From assembly GCA_022316685.1 (NCBI GenBank), contig JAKJHU010000037.1, forward strand, positions 21,537,188 through 21,601,187: a stretch of DNA of 64,000 bases, in the 5' to 3' direction. A program made the position numbers and the translations under genes. Position 1 is the stretch's first letter; every line of letters starts with the position of its first letter. Below are positions 49,643 to 63,096 of the stretch, piece after piece. Under the pieces are notes generated by a model. The model was not told the origin of the DNA. It did no database searches and was given only the letters and a program-made list of their open reading frames with translations. The stretch is from Progne subis subis (lineage: Eukaryota > Chordata > Aves > Passeriformes > Hirundinidae).

Positions 49643-51309
49643 GTGGATTTCCTCTCGGAGGCAGCAGCTTTCCGCACTATTGAATTCAAATATGATCCAG
49701 CCATGACAACTACAGATGTTCTTGTCTTTGTCCTGTAACAATGGGATTATGCATTTTCCACTGCCTCTGAACAAGTGCCAAAATTTGTACATTCTGTTTG
49801 ACATGAGGAGAAATGTGCAAGGAAATTAATTCAGTTGGAACAAGTTATGTCACATCTTCAATATGGAGCTATAAATTCGCTGGCTGTATTAACATGATGT
49901 AAGTGGGAAGTGGAAGACAATGTTAGCAAAGACACTCAGTGCCTAATCTTTCCAAAAGTGTTTTTAAATCTTTATTTCTATTTAATTTAATGGTAAGTGG
50001 ATATTTCCTTTCCAAGGGAGCTGAAAACTGCCAAAGCTTTCTTGGTGCAGCTTGGGCTGTTTGGTCATGATTAAAACTGTCTGGGTTAGGAGCTCATCTA
50101 CACCTTGGTGCTTCTGTGTATCTGAGTCACCTTTATTATTTGGACTGCCAGGGTTTGAGGGAGAATCATAGCAATAACATCCTGAGAAAAAAGGTATTTG
50201 AAGTGGATGTATGAACAGTTAGGAGAATCAGTGTCTCTCAGGCTGTTTATGTCTCAACAGCGCAAGTGGGACGGGATCTACTAAGGTTGTGGATTTTCAA
50301 GAAATCAGTTGGAAATCAGCTTGTATGTACAAGAAGGGTGAGAATTCAAAGCAAAAAGAGGTGTCACTTCTGGTTTAGGAGTTGCAACTTCATCAAATCA
50401 ACGAATTGAAATCGGATAATTTCTTTTTAATGCTTTCAAGGGTTACACCTCATAGGATAACATCTGTATGCTAGATTTAGGAAACTGCTGATTAGACAAA
50501 TGGGTTGTGTTCTGTGATTTGTTTGATCCTTCTTGAATACAGAGGAGCTGTGTTTGGGGATGATCTGCCTGGTTGCAGTTGCTATTTGTGTAGTGCAAAT
50601 CAGAAGAAATTAAAAAGTCATGCATTGAACAAAATCATGAGAAAGAAGAATCATGATATTTGGAAATAAGATAGTTTTTGTTTTTTTAAGATAAATGTAC
50701 TTTTGGGTAAACTTTCCTAAACATTTTCGATGAAGAACCCCAAATTTCCTGATCAACTTTGCATATAAATGGATTTCCATCATAAAAATGAAAATGAAAA
50801 CTAAAAGCTAGGTTTGATTCTTATTGATTCAGGCTTGTGGTTAGCCTAGCATATTGGATAGAAAGCCAACATGCCTGGCCTCCCTGGAAAACACCTGAAG
50901 GGTTTGTCTCTGTCTGAGGTCACCTGCTGAAATCCATAGAAGCAGATGGTGGCGAAGTAACTGCTTTCACGATAAAACCATTTTAACAGAGCAGATAAAC
51001 AGTCCAATAGTCAAATAATAACGAAGATTTTGTGTGTGCACAGTGTGGGTTGAGAAAAAATTCTAATTGTTGTAGTACTTCAGTATCCTGATGTTTTAGT
51101 CTCAATTTCCAACCCTTAGTTCTATGGAGTAGAAATATATGCTTTTTTTCCTTTTCTCTACAAGTCCTGGATAAACCTGTCTCTTTCCTTTTCCCCCCTG
51201 CAATTTAGTTTTGCATTTGGCACAATAAAAATATAAGTACTATAGTAAGTTTTGAGAGCATGCAAAACTCCCAGGTATTAAGTGTTGTGCCTCACCTCCG
51301 TGTGTGTCG
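49643..51309. other. Intronic sequence, no feature recognised
   Basis: AT-rich single-copy-looking DNA between the truncated CR1 and the CpG-rich block. The CR1 3' tail expected just after 49642 is absent. Confidence 0.55.
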
Positions 51310-51700
51310 CTGCCCACGTTATTTATTATCACTGAATCTGTGACAGCGCAGCGAAGCGACATTACAGCAGAACACAGGGACAACACGGTGGAGTCGAGCT
51401 GCGCTCAGCATCGGCGCAGACTGACACTTTTCCGTCCGTGGGTCTGTCCCTTGGTGAGCAGGTATTTCCTGCCTTTACCCAAGCCTTCCCTGGAAGCCCA
51501 TGGCTCGGGGTTGCGGGAGGGCACACGTGGCGCGTCTCTCCCCCTGCATCCCCCAGCGCGTCTCTGCACACGCTGTTCAGTAAACAAACGCGGGAGAACC
51601 AGAGCGAGCTGGTTCAGAGCAGCCCGTTCATTCACACAGCCCTCTTGGAAAGCCGTGCCTTTGCGCAGCCCTGACGTACGGGCTGAGGGAAGTGGAGAAG
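51310..51700. promoter_or_regulatory. CpG-rich block; candidate alternative promoter or orphan CpG island
   Basis: Roughly 25-30 CpGs by eye in under 400 bases, in strong contrast to both flanks. It contains an E-box CACGTG (51524-51529), a forkhead-type GTAAACAAA (51580-51588), a CRE-like TGACGTAC near 51673 and a donor-like CCTTG|GTGAGC near 51452. A transcription start here with splicing from that donor is possible, but no cap-site element such as TATA is well placed. The 151-codon frame 51304-51759 is favoured by the GC content and is not a recognised protein. Confidence 0.55.
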
Positions 51701-51887
51701 TTCGTATTTATGTTTTCATTAATGCTTTTTATAGCTGCGAGCCAGCTGTAGCTAGTTAGCATTAGCCTAGGACATCTATTAGCCTGCAGACCTCTTACGC
51801 AGGATAAAGGGCTTCTGATGGAAACAGAGTTGTTACTCATGGTGCTCCCGGCTGCGTGTTTACATGAAGGTTGTTTGCGCTGACATA

Positions 51888-52002
51888 GGATATATATTAT
51901 TTTTTTATATATATATATACACATATACATACATATATATATATATTCTCATATATATAAAAATATATTTTTATATATATTTTATATATATAGATATATA
52001 AA
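51888..52002. repeat. AT-rich dinucleotide satellite with perfect palindrome
   Basis: TA repeats interrupted by AC, CT and T runs. They include a perfect 30-bp palindrome at 51951-51980, centred on AAATATATTT. Such sequence can extrude as a cruciform and is prone to length change. It lies just downstream of the CpG-rich block. Confidence 0.9.
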
Positions 52003-55000
52003 CAACTTGCACCTTTCTAACAAGCAAGTTTGCCAGGATTCAAGAGGATTTTGTATAAAAACTTTCAGTGCCGCAAAGGCTGAGATTCGCATCTTTAAAT
52101 GGCGTATTGCTTGTTTAAGAGCTGTTCTATTTAAATAATGCTCGGCAGCTATGCGGATGTTAAAATGATTTTGTGCTTAGCTTTTAGGATATATTGTGAA
52201 TAAGCAGTATTCCTGCAAGTCTTGAACGCACCAGTTTGGACTGTTAAAAGTTTTTGCTATGAATGATGTAAGTGGCTGGCAGTAGCACAGAGTGAATTGG
52301 ACCTAAGGGTTTGGGCTACAGAAACTGATGGCTCAGCTACCCTTCTCTGGTTTCTCCCAGTTTTTGCTTTTATGATTCTTTTCCCCCTCTTCTTCTGGAA
52401 GCTAGTTAATCAGGAGGGTGTTTAAAAACAAATAACAAAAGCGACTGCGAAACAGAGAATGAGGAAGGCAGGAGATGTTTTGTTTTTAGAGCTCCAGCAT
52501 GACAAGCACCGTGGTCTCTGGTATTTACATCAATAAGACAATTTCCTTTCCTGGTCGGTCTCAGCGTTCCCCTTACAATTCTGACACCTCCATTCATCCA
52601 GGCAACCACAGACATACCTGAAAAAAAAGTAGGGAATTTTATCTAGACTCTGCTTTGCATTTTTGTAGAAGGTGTGGAATGAACTTAGTGCTTTTTCACA
52701 GATACTTTAGTCCTGCTAATAGTTAAAGCTTTGGAATGGAAAGTTTCAGCACTGACTTCCCTCTCAAGTAGTTTTCTTCTTCAAAAAGTAGATTGTACTG
52801 GAGACCATCATCTCTACTCCGCTTCTTCCCACGTCTTTTGCCGCTATTTGCAGGGTGTTTTACAGAGATAAAAGAATCCTTCGCCATTGTAAAACGATCT
52901 CAGCATGAATTTCCACTCCTCTTGTCTTTGTCACAGTCCCACCAGTTGTCAGTGATGAACTCTTTCCAGTCGAGGGGAATTCAAAAAGTTCATTGTGAAA
53001 AGCTTTGTCTGCCTCTTAAAGCCTAACCTCATGAAAGCGTTGATTACATCATGTCAGAAATATACCTTTACGGTTCACAAAAAGAAGCTTTATAGTACTA
53101 TTCTTTTTCATCTACACTACAGAATCTGTGTGTGAAACTGCGAAGTAGCCCCACATGCCAGTGTCAACTCACATGGTTAAACTATAGTCTTACCAAGACA
53201 AAAAGTCGGGTTATCTCCCAAAATTGAATCACTTCTAATCTTCTGTTCAGATAGATTTCCTCCACCCATCCATTTAGGTACACCACCCTTAATGATCCAC
53301 TTGAGAAGAATGTGACAGGCTCTTGAAAGCCCTGTATGAGGCTGTGGAAGCGCAGCTCATGAATTATGCCTACAGCCTTAACCTCAAAATAAAGGTGGGA
53401 AAACTTGTGTCGGCAGTATCTAGACTTCCCTACAGATCGTGTCTGTGATTCGGTTCTCTTTTGCCTTTACGAATGTGGTCAAGGCTCAGTTCGTTCTAAT
53501 TTCAAAGTCAGCTGGTCTTTTGAGCACCAGAAGATAATTTCTTACTCGGCAAAATCAAGCTTTGATGTGCTCACATTCTTCCTCGTAATGCAAACCAGCA
53601 AAATTGTGCTGGGATGTTTTGCAGCATTCGTTAAATCTGCTGGAAACTTGTTTGGTGTGATCTGATACAAAACATTTTTGTTCATTTTTACTATTCTACT
53701 AAATGCTTCCCAAGCATTAGGGGTTTTTTATGCAGAAGGAAATGACCTATTCGATGTCATCACATGCTGGCCCTTGGGTTTGTTTTGGACTTACTGTTCA
53801 GCCATTCAGGGTCCTTGCTCATTTGTTCCTCATTCTCTTGTGACTGAAATAAAAACCTTTGTGCAAGAACTTAGTTGAAGGAATGTGGATAATTGGGAAA
53901 AGCAGTTTTACCCAACCAAGTTTTCCCACAAGGATGGCTGGGACAACCAGCGCCGTGCTGCTGGCTTTGGGTGTTGTGGTCACAGATGATTGTATCAGAT
54001 GCTGTATAGACCGTGCAGCTTAAAAAACAATGTCTTTGTCCTCCAAACATTTGGCAAAGGTGTTTCTAGAGCTTTCTCAAAGTTCATACTTTTGTGTCAT
54101 CTAACTGAACCCAGCCGAATTTAACACAGCTAAATCTGGACTGCCCAGTCCTTTCCCTGAGTCAGTTGCCAGTTGTCTTCAATTTTTGCTTTTAATGTAT
54201 GGCTAGTTTTTCCAGCATGCAAAGAACATGTATTTGAGGGCAAGGAGGCATTTTTAACCATGGCAAGGCGCCTGGTTACAGCATGGATTTTCCCAGACTT
54301 CAAATGTTATGATAGTCTTAGGATAGTACATAGTTAAGTCCTGTGATGAAGTGAAATAATTTTTACTAAATCTGGCAGATTTTTCACTTATTTTTTGGGT
54401 GGATTTTTCTGATTGCTTGAGGACGGTCTTTTTCTTGTGTGTTCTGTCCATAGGATCCTAATGAGGCACATGATATGTGGGAGGCATGGATAAGAGAGAG
54501 ATAAAGCTGTAATTTATGTCATCAGGCAGTACTGGGTTGACAACTACTAATTTAATCTAATCTATTCACCATATACCTTACTCCTTATGCTGAGTAATTG
54601 CCAGAAACTCCCTTTTTTGGCCCCTTTGCAAAATGTTTAATGCATATTTTCTCTGTCTGTATGTGTCTGTATTATGTTAGTGTATTTAATATCTGAGAAA
54701 TAATTGTTTTGCCTGCTCGATAAAAAGAAATTGTCTTGGGGTTAAGGTGTACAAATGGAATGGATGCTGAAGGAGACAGAGCTTTAAGGAGGCATTGGAA
54801 TTGGAGACCTTGGTGTGTTTTGGAGATCCTTCCATACACAGTACAACTCACTGCAATAAAGATAAGACAAGAGAAAAAATGAATAGTGATTTCTGTAGAT
54901 TATCCACATAGCCTATTGTTCTTCACGTGCGCACACACACGCACACACGCTTTGTTCCACCCATCTGCTGAAATTTGCTAATAACATGTGAGCAGTCTAA

Positions 55001-57768
55001 GCAAACTGCTGCATGTCTAGTGCCCAGTGTGATGGGGCATGAACCTGGTTAAGGTTCATATTATTCTAGATATTCTGTATGTACTAGATATTCTGTAGTA
55101 GTTGGTATACATGCCTTATGGAAAAACAGAGAAAAAAATATTCATATGGTCGATTTACCAGTAACAATTTTTTATTTGGAAGTGCTGAGTTAAGACTTCA
55201 GATTACTCTGAATTGATGGTCTCTGCCAAGATGAAAGTTACAGTGTCTATAAACCAATTGTCACTTTATGGTTGAACACTGAAAACTGTCTAAAAACGTT
55301 TTATATGTCAATGAGAGACGATGTCTGAGCTACTCCCTTTGTCCTCCATGCCCAGTTATCAGTGACCTCTAACTACCAGTTTCCCTCACCATTTAAGTCC
55401 CATTTTCTCAATCACACACATTTAAAATCTAAAAACTCAGATGTTTTGTTCTCACTCAGTACTTCTAGTATGAGTATCTTCTGGCTATTAGTCAGATTCA
55501 CAGGTTTTCTTCATCCTATTGTGAAGAAAATGTTGGCTGACCAGTCTTTTCCATGTGAGGAAGGAGGAGGGAGGGCAAGTTTGGAGGAGCATTTCTGTAC
55601 TGGGCACTTTAGGTCAAGCATGAATGTACAGAAAGGTGTTGAAATCTTGGGAGAAGCTGTAGGCAGTAAGTGAGAGTGATGGTCTTGTTGGGCAGCTTCC
55701 CATGGGAGTTGGCAGGATGGTGATTTGTGAAAGATGTGCAGTGTTAATTCTTTTAATGAGCAAGTGCTCAACTACTCTTCTAGTCACTGGCTCTCCTGGC
55801 TTGTGTCTGCTAAAATATCCAGTAGGGAAGTGGGAAAATTAAAAAGAAATCCAAAGCAAGCCCTTTTTATTATGAAATTATGACCGTTTTCATTTTCGTT
55901 TTCAATGTAATTAATTCTGAAAATTCAGAACCTTCAATCCATACCTGCCACTCCCTTCCTCCCCTGCCCCAGCAATGCAGAAAAATGCAGATAATTAGAG
56001 TTTCCCTCTTTGCTGAGGCTTACCTGTATGCCAAATTCTGGAGGAAATGAATGCCAAATACGTGGGGCGCCCATTTAAACTCTGGTAATTTCCCACAGTA
56101 AAACTATTTTGTTATGCTCACCTGAAGGAGTTTTAGTATAGCTAGGGATTAGTAACAGAAACTTTTTTCAGTGATACCTTGTCCAGTATTTTGCCCACCA
56201 GATGATTTCTTGAATTACCTTTCATCTTCTGCTCTTGGTCTAGGCACTGAGTTCTCTATTCATCTTCTTAGTAGCGGGTATCACACACTTCCTGACAAAC
56301 CCCTCTGCTTCTGAGAGGTGGGGGGCAGGAGGACCACCAGAATGTGCTTGTGGGGAAGGCAGGAGTGCCAGTGCTGCAGCGGAGTGGAGCAGAGGGCATG
56401 TTTGGGTGGGGACCAGGGTGGCCACGGGGAAACGTGACCCCATGGGAGACCGCTGTGCTGACAGGGCTGAGTGTATGTGCAGGCACAGAGCAGGAGCCCA
56501 GAGAACATGTGGCTCCTGCTGTTGCTGAACCCCATGCTGCCAAGTCTCCATGGAGGCCTCTAGTGTGGGTTCAGTAGCTTCTGGCAGCCAGGGGCTCTCT
56601 GCGTTGCTCATTTGTCCTTTGGCTAGAGCTTGCAAAGCACAGTTCCCTCAACAGCTTATCACATGCTCTGCTCTTCTCCCTGAAGCTCTCCAGTAGCACA
56701 TGCCCTTTCTCCTTTCCCCTACATTGTGCGCTGCTTAGCGGGTGACCTGCTATTTCAGAACGCCCTCCACTTTGCTCGGCTTCTTTCTGCATGTAAATGC
56801 ACTCCCTTCCCAAAGAACTAAGAATCTCTTCTTTTTAAGACCTGACAATTAAGGTGATTACAAAATAGCTTGAGGGAGAATGAATTCAAGTTACATCACT
56901 GGGACCATGCAATGTCTCAGCGAAGACTAGTTCAGCTCACGGTGAAGTGTGTTTGAAAGCGTGTGTAGTGTTTGTGAGCTGGAAGCAACCCCTGCCTGTA
57001 GATAGCCTGATATTTTCCACTATGAAAAATTCTTGTGACCTTTTATTTGCAAAGCTGTTTCAACTCCATTGTTTGCTGTGGACGTTTGATGTTCAGAGGG
57101 GAATGCCCTCGAGGTGGGAAAATGACTTGTTTTCTTTGGCGGTGGCTACAGCTGGCTCTGCCATGGAAACTGTTGGGGTTGGAAAGGGAGGAGGGGGAGA
57201 GAGATAAAGGATAGACTTTCCTCCTCCAGCCTGAGAGGTTCGTGCCACACCAAGCAGGAAATATTTCAAGATGCAGGACAGAGAGCTGAAGTAAAACTGT
57301 TCCCAAGCCCAAACAGGGCATAAACCACACTGTTCCAGCTCCCTCTGCGAGGGCATCACATCATACTTTCCATATGTGTGAAGCAACAGGTGGGTGGCAC
57401 TCACCTGTAGCCGGACCTGGGGCTGACAGAATTGCTCTTTTTTAACCCAGCATTGGGACTCAAATGTCCCCTGATTCAAACAGGACCGGTCTGCTCAAGC
57501 TGTGGGCCTGCCCATGCAAGCAGACATCCTTTAACCATGTGTTGAGAGGCACAGGTGCAAAATAGTCAAGAGATGTAATACCGGATTTCTGCAAAACATA
57601 TATATGTACTGAAAACTGAATGTGTCATCTGTTGATTTCAGAGTACTTAACCTTATCACCTTTAGATTCTGAAACAGGAAGGTTTAGTAAGTTTTATCTA
57701 TATCTGGTTGTGAACTATAAAAAAAAAAATAAAATCCACAAGTACACAACTTGGGGTGTGTGTGGGCT
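52003..57768. other. Intronic sequence, no gene recognised
   Basis: 52010-52260 is non-repetitive with several retained CpGs beside the island, a possible conserved element. At 53405-53878 two consecutive open frames in different registers look like chance. 56280-56580 is GC-rich but CpG-poor. A short (CA)-type tract lies near 54930. Confidence 0.5.
55066..55097. repeat. Short direct repeat, CTAGATATTCTGTA twice
   Basis: Two identical 14-base copies at 55066-55079 and 55084-55097, with an 18-base period. A minor local duplication. Confidence 0.75.
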
Positions 57769-57772
57769 TTTA

Positions 57773-57776
<4 letters not shown>

Positions 57777-57818
<42 letters not shown>
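57777..57818. repeat. Compound microsatellite (TA)13(TG)8
   Basis: A perfect TA dinucleotide run passes directly into a perfect TG run. Expected to be polymorphic. Confidence 0.95.
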
Positions 57819-57819
<1 letters not shown>

Positions 57820-60800
57820 TTATACGAATGAATGATACATATAAACTCTGTGTTTCCTCTTTCTAGGCCCATGTTTTTTTTCTTGGAACTGCATAGCCTG
57901 TTGCACTTCTGATTTTTTTGTGGTTTTTTTTTTTTGGATCAGGCCGTTCTTTCCATTTTCTGCTATTTTATCAGCCATGAATTCCTGTTTTCACACCACA
58001 AGCTTGACATCTATACTAGTTTGCAGTTTGTATATACTTCTTGATGGACTTTAAAGTCTTACCTGTCTCTGTCTCTCTGCCCTGCTCTGTGTTATACAAT
58101 AGAAAGAGATGAATATTGCTAAATAGTTACTATTTGTTTGCAGAATTGATGTGCCATGTAAAGCAAATAATTACACATACAAATAGTACTGGTACTCGTA
58201 GCTATTTCTCCTGCATACGCACATAAGGGATTTACACACTTGTAAGGTCATATTTTGCTTACATAAATGATCTTATCTTCTTGTGCTGTGTGGTATTCCA
58301 AACATTGTGGGGAGCATGAAAAATGTCAATAGTATATACAAATCATTTTGGCATATGGCATACAGTATAGACCAGTTGCAGAGCATGTGGAATAGGGCAG
58401 TACAGTGACTAGAATTTTATTCAGGAATTTGTATTTCTTTTGATTGTTTCACGTTTAAAGTAGTTTGTTCATTCAGGGTGAATAAAAGTTTTCTCTGAAC
58501 AGTTAAAGTGAGCTGGGCTAAGGAGGTTCTTCTCTGAAAGCAGAGCTGAGAAATCAGAACCCCAAAATGTAGCATTGGAGGAGGGAAGAGAGTCAAGGAA
58601 TGTTGGGCAATGTGGGACCAGTTTTTAAGGGGTTCTGCTAGAACTGCAGCACTGCAGGAGTCACTGACACACACCCTAAGGTGAGACCAGAGGGTGGGCT
58701 TGGGACCGGCATCTCCACTTCACCCTGTGGGGAAAATGTACAGAGAGCACTCTAGTTCTTGGATGTCATACAGGAAAATAAATCCCTGAATGTCCTTACC
58801 TGGGGGGAGTGGGAAAGGGACAATAGGAAGGAGATGTGGGAAAAGAAGAGGAGGAGATGAACATTCGTTTTATTTATTGTGGTTGTGAAGGTGTGCCTAG
58901 GATTGGTTGATGGGGATTAGATTAAGTAGTAATTGAGTAACAATTAATTAATCAGATAATCATTAATTCTGACCAGATAATGAGGGAGGGTAGGAGCAAC
59001 TGTATGTTTAAACAAAGGTGGTTTTGGTTGAGTGCAACTATCTATTATTTAAGGGGGCTGGAGGGAGGGGGCAGTTGGACATTGCCATCTTTGTCAAAAA
59101 ATCCTTCAAATATCAATTTAGCCATTTTTCCATAGTGGATTGATCCAAGATTTGGCCCTGTTTCATTTTTGTCCATCATCTACTCTCTTAGAGGTCGTAT
59201 GCATCTTCATTGCTCAAGTCTGTGGGTTGCTGGAATTTTCCCACTTTAAAAACACATCTCTCCCTGTTACTCTCTTAAGCTGATACAAACCACTGGCTTT
59301 CAAAGAGTAAGCAATTCTTAATAAGTAACTGAACCCTTTCTTGAATAAAAGAATATTTTAAGCTTATCTGGGTATGTTACAAGTGAAGGGGAGAAGTGAA
59401 CCCCAAGTGAAGATACTTTTCTCTTATTAAAAAAAACCCCAGGAAACGCTCTTTAACGTTGTAAGGGTTTTTAAGTCTTGATTGTATTATCAGAGTCTTT
59501 TTACTTTCTTCATATTTTTGTTTCTTGTAGATCTGCTGAAAAAGCTTGATGTTACTGATAGAATGACAAAACACAGGAATTGAGGTCATTGCATTAAGGG
59601 AATACTTTAAAAATCCTGCTAATTCAGTTTCTCCTACTTTAAAAAGACTTACAGATAGCTTCTTACTTTAAGTTAGCATAATATAATAATGTTAAGCATT
59701 TCTGATGGTATTTAAAACTGTCTGGTGAATGTTTTAAACAGATTGAGAAAAATTTGCCATTGGCTTATTGGTATAGTCTTAGGTTGCCTTTATAAAAGAG
59801 GTTAGGTAAGAAACTGAGGAAAGATACTGCCATTTGAATACTTCAAGTAATGCTCATTTAATTCTTTTCATTTAATGCTTTAGATAAATATGGGATTTTT
59901 AACTAGCGTGTGTTTATTTAGGTCTAGATTATTATTTATGAGTTGCTTGACATTCCAAAAACCAGGGAACAAAAGACTCCTTATACATGATTTTAAAAGG
60001 TGTGGCAATCAGGCAGGATTATCTCTTTTACCATGTCATAATGTCTTGATGCTTTGTTAGGGCATTTTACCCTTTTATTATTTCTTAGAAAAGTATAGTA
60101 AGCTACATACAAATAATATTTTAATTTTTAAAAAAGTGCTTAATTTGACTATATTTTAGATATATTAGGCAGCAGTTAGCATAGTCCTGAAATTTTCAAT
60201 AAGCTGAAGTGGAAGGCAGCATTTTATCCCTGATGAGTAAGAAGCTGCAACTACACCAACTTTTTTTTAACAAATATGATTAATGTTTGAAGTCACATGA
60301 CTAATAATATCAGACGATAAATACTCCTAGTTTCTCTAACAAGCATGGAGGTTAACTAGTGAACAGTCAAAGAAGTATGATACTGGAGGCTTTTCAAGAA
60401 GGATCAGTTATTTAGCATAGCACAGTTCCCAGGAAAAAGTAGTTTATTCTCCTTCTGTCAGTCCTGTTTTTCAATTATTTTGTTCTCTCCTCAAAGGCCA
60501 AGCTCTGTGACATCTTTATGCATAACTGTGGTGACACACAGTGCTGTGAAACTAGTTCTGCTAAATATCTGTTGCCTGTTCCTTTGGAAGGTTTAATCTT
60601 TGGTGTATTGTTCCATTGGACATCTGAGAAGCAAAATTTGCTTTATTGTGACTGACTTTTCCTTTTCTGGTGTGACACCATAAAGGTGGTACCAGAAAGA
60701 GAACTCTTCTAGATGTTTGCATGACATTTCAGGAAAACACACACCCAAGGTTTTGTTATACTGATGGTGCCCCAGATTATTTTTGAGCTACATTGGGGAG

Positions 60801-63053
60801 TTTGTAGGAAATTGGATCAAGTACTGGAATTACTATTAAAACCTTGGCATTACCACAGTCGTGATAAAATTTCGAAAATCAACCTCATCTTTTCACACTG
60901 ACTGGAAGGAGACACCAGGTTGCTCTCCAAGATTTGCCCAATTAGTGCAAACTCTTTCGGTCTTTGGTCTTGACAATTAGTGAGGGATCAGGGAAGGAAC
61001 ACCTTTCCTAAGGAGCCAGGAGCCACGCATCATTTTATAGATACAAGGAAGAGGAGGCAATCTTTTGCGTTTTCAGTAGCTAAAAATCACATAAAGTTTA
61101 TAGTGCAGCAGGGCTGGTGTGCCTGCCATTGAATTTTCTCTAGAGAAAGTTTGTATCTTACTTGGCCAGAGGAGGAAGAGAGCTTTGATATCCCTGGTCC
61201 ATGTACAGTCAAGCCAGCATGTTCCTGCTTGTAGAGTTAGAATAAGGTTCAGCTCCCTGTGCACACTGATCCAAACACATCTGGTACACGTTCCTAGGTG
61301 TTCCTGTGGATTTCTCAGACTTAGATAAATGAGTCGTGGTGCCAAGGGCTAAAGCCAGCAGAAATTGCAGTGTCCACTCAAGCTTCATACTCCTCTACAG
61401 GATGTCTCCTTTCACTGGGGTGAATAAACTGTGTTTTAAGTTTGTTTAAAATTCTGAAAGCTTCTGCAAGCAGAACATGTTTCATATTTAGAAAGAAAAT
61501 ATTCAGATGTCTTCATCATTCCAAGAGTTCTCTGGAGTAAGAACATTTAAAATATTGTCTCATAAATTGAACTGCAACAAACAGCTCTCAAAGGCTACTG
61601 GAGTTCAGTGGGAGGTTTGGGAAGTGATCAGTAGTTATATATTACGTCAGGCGGTGTAATAAGTACCATTATCTGGTAAGTATTTTCACTTCTTCTGTAA
61701 TGCTAAATCTAGGTGCGAGTGTACATAAATTGCTATCACCTCCATATGATGGACTGTACTATTTGGATATTCATTTCACATATGGATAATACTATTCCAG
61801 TCTGAAAATGAATGTAGTAGGAGCTTGTGAATGGTAAATGGTAGAGGGAAGATTGGTCTCTCAATAGTAAAATCCCCAGTGCCTGCCAGAAAGGAGCATA
61901 GATACCTCATTTGCTTTGCTGAATTTTGATAGTTAAAGACCACCTTTATAATTCTGTGCGAGTTGTTTTTATTTTTATTTTTCCTGCTACCTTTGTGAAA
62001 GGAAATATTTAATAATTTTTTCCCCTAAATGTTTACCCGTGGCTCTCCCAAATTAAGAATGTCTCACTCTACAGGAATGTGAACTAAAAACCAAATAAAG
62101 CTTGTAGGCTTCACAACACAGTCATTCGTGCCAATGCTCTGGCCTGTGCTTAATGATGACCCAGAGTCTGACAGTTTATATCCATTTAGTTCTTTTAAAA
62201 CAGCAAACATGATTTCTTTTATTTTTTTTCTCCCTCCCTTTATATCAGCAAGAAATTTTACTGGGTTTGTCACTGTCTCCTTGTAATAGGTACTATTTAA
62301 AAAAAAAAAAAAAAAAAAATTCCTGCAAGTACAAAGTGATAAACCAAAGGAAAAAAAGTTTGTAACAGTCTTATTTACCAGCTGGTCTGCCTCAGTCCAA
62401 GAAAAAGAAATGCTAATGTGAATATATCCATTTGAACATAATAATTTTTCACTGCTGGTGTATTTCAAGAGTTGCAGATGTCACTGAAGGATCTTGAAAC
62501 CATTTTTAAATAAAACTGATTTACAAGTAAAACAGAAAATCACTACAGTGGACCATTAAATGGTATCCACATTTGAAGCTTTAGGTAAGTTGAATAAATT
62601 CAGTAAACTACACGGAGTACATGAGAAAATATATAAGTCAGAAGTGTAGTTGGCAGTTGGACACAGATTGAAATTTGAATTTGAAAGCCTGAGCTTCACT
62701 TTTGAAGACTGTTTTACATATTTGGTGTTAGTGACCTGATTCTACTGGGGAAATTAGACTATGTGTTTGTGTGTTTTTGTAGTGTACTGTTGTAAATGCA
62801 CTTTGGCAAACTGAAAAGACTAAATGGACTTTAAAATAAGCAAAAAGGTAAACTTTTTATAGGGTTTTAAACAGATTTTCCATTAGACTGGCTTTCAATT
62901 ATTTTGAAGTTTTTCTGGTCGTCCTGCTAGGTTAAGCTTACATTTTTAAATTTTCCTGTCTCAGTTATAAAATTAAAATGCAGTATTATTTCTAATGTTA
63001 CATTGTGTGCCATCATTTGTGTAAATATTTTGTGTAAAAATTATTTTTACAAG
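57819..63053. other. Intronic sequence, no gene recognised
   Basis: AT-rich, with an (A)21 run at 62299-62319. It was searched for the next SPIDR exon (an R-CLLVQDA-type start) without success. The frames at 61073-61345 and 62064-62468 have no supporting features. Confidence 0.55.
62299..62319. repeat. (A)21 homopolymer
   Basis: A pure A run in intronic sequence. It is responsible for the F-run in the reverse-strand open frame across it. Confidence 0.9.
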
Positions 63054-63075
63054 TGTTATTCTTGCAAGAATAACA
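63054..63075. repeat. Perfect 22-bp palindrome
   Basis: TGTTATTCTTG joined to its reverse complement CAAGAATAACA without a spacer. It directly abuts a second inverted repeat, which begins at 63075. Confidence 0.85.
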
Positions 63076-63096
63076 ATCCCCCAATCTGTGGGGATT
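63075..63096. repeat. 7-bp stem inverted repeat, AATCCCC / GGGGATT
   Basis: The stem arms at 63075-63081 and 63090-63096 enclose an 8-base loop. The arms resemble GGGGATT (NF-kB half-site-like or OTX/GSC GGATTA-like) sequence. The element sits about 330 bases from the CR1. Confidence 0.7.

Noticed and set aside
49343..49804. 153-codon reverse-strand open frame
   Set aside because: It is largely the antisense of the CR1 fragment at 49318-49642.
53405..53878. Two consecutive + strand open frames in different registers, resembling a frameshifted gene
   Set aside because: No recognisable family, no splice sites, and the two parts do not suggest one protein. Chance is the simpler reading.
56240..56635. 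131-codon reverse-strand frame in GC-rich sequence
   Set aside because: GC content lowers stop frequency. Its several overlapping frames all look equally unspecific.
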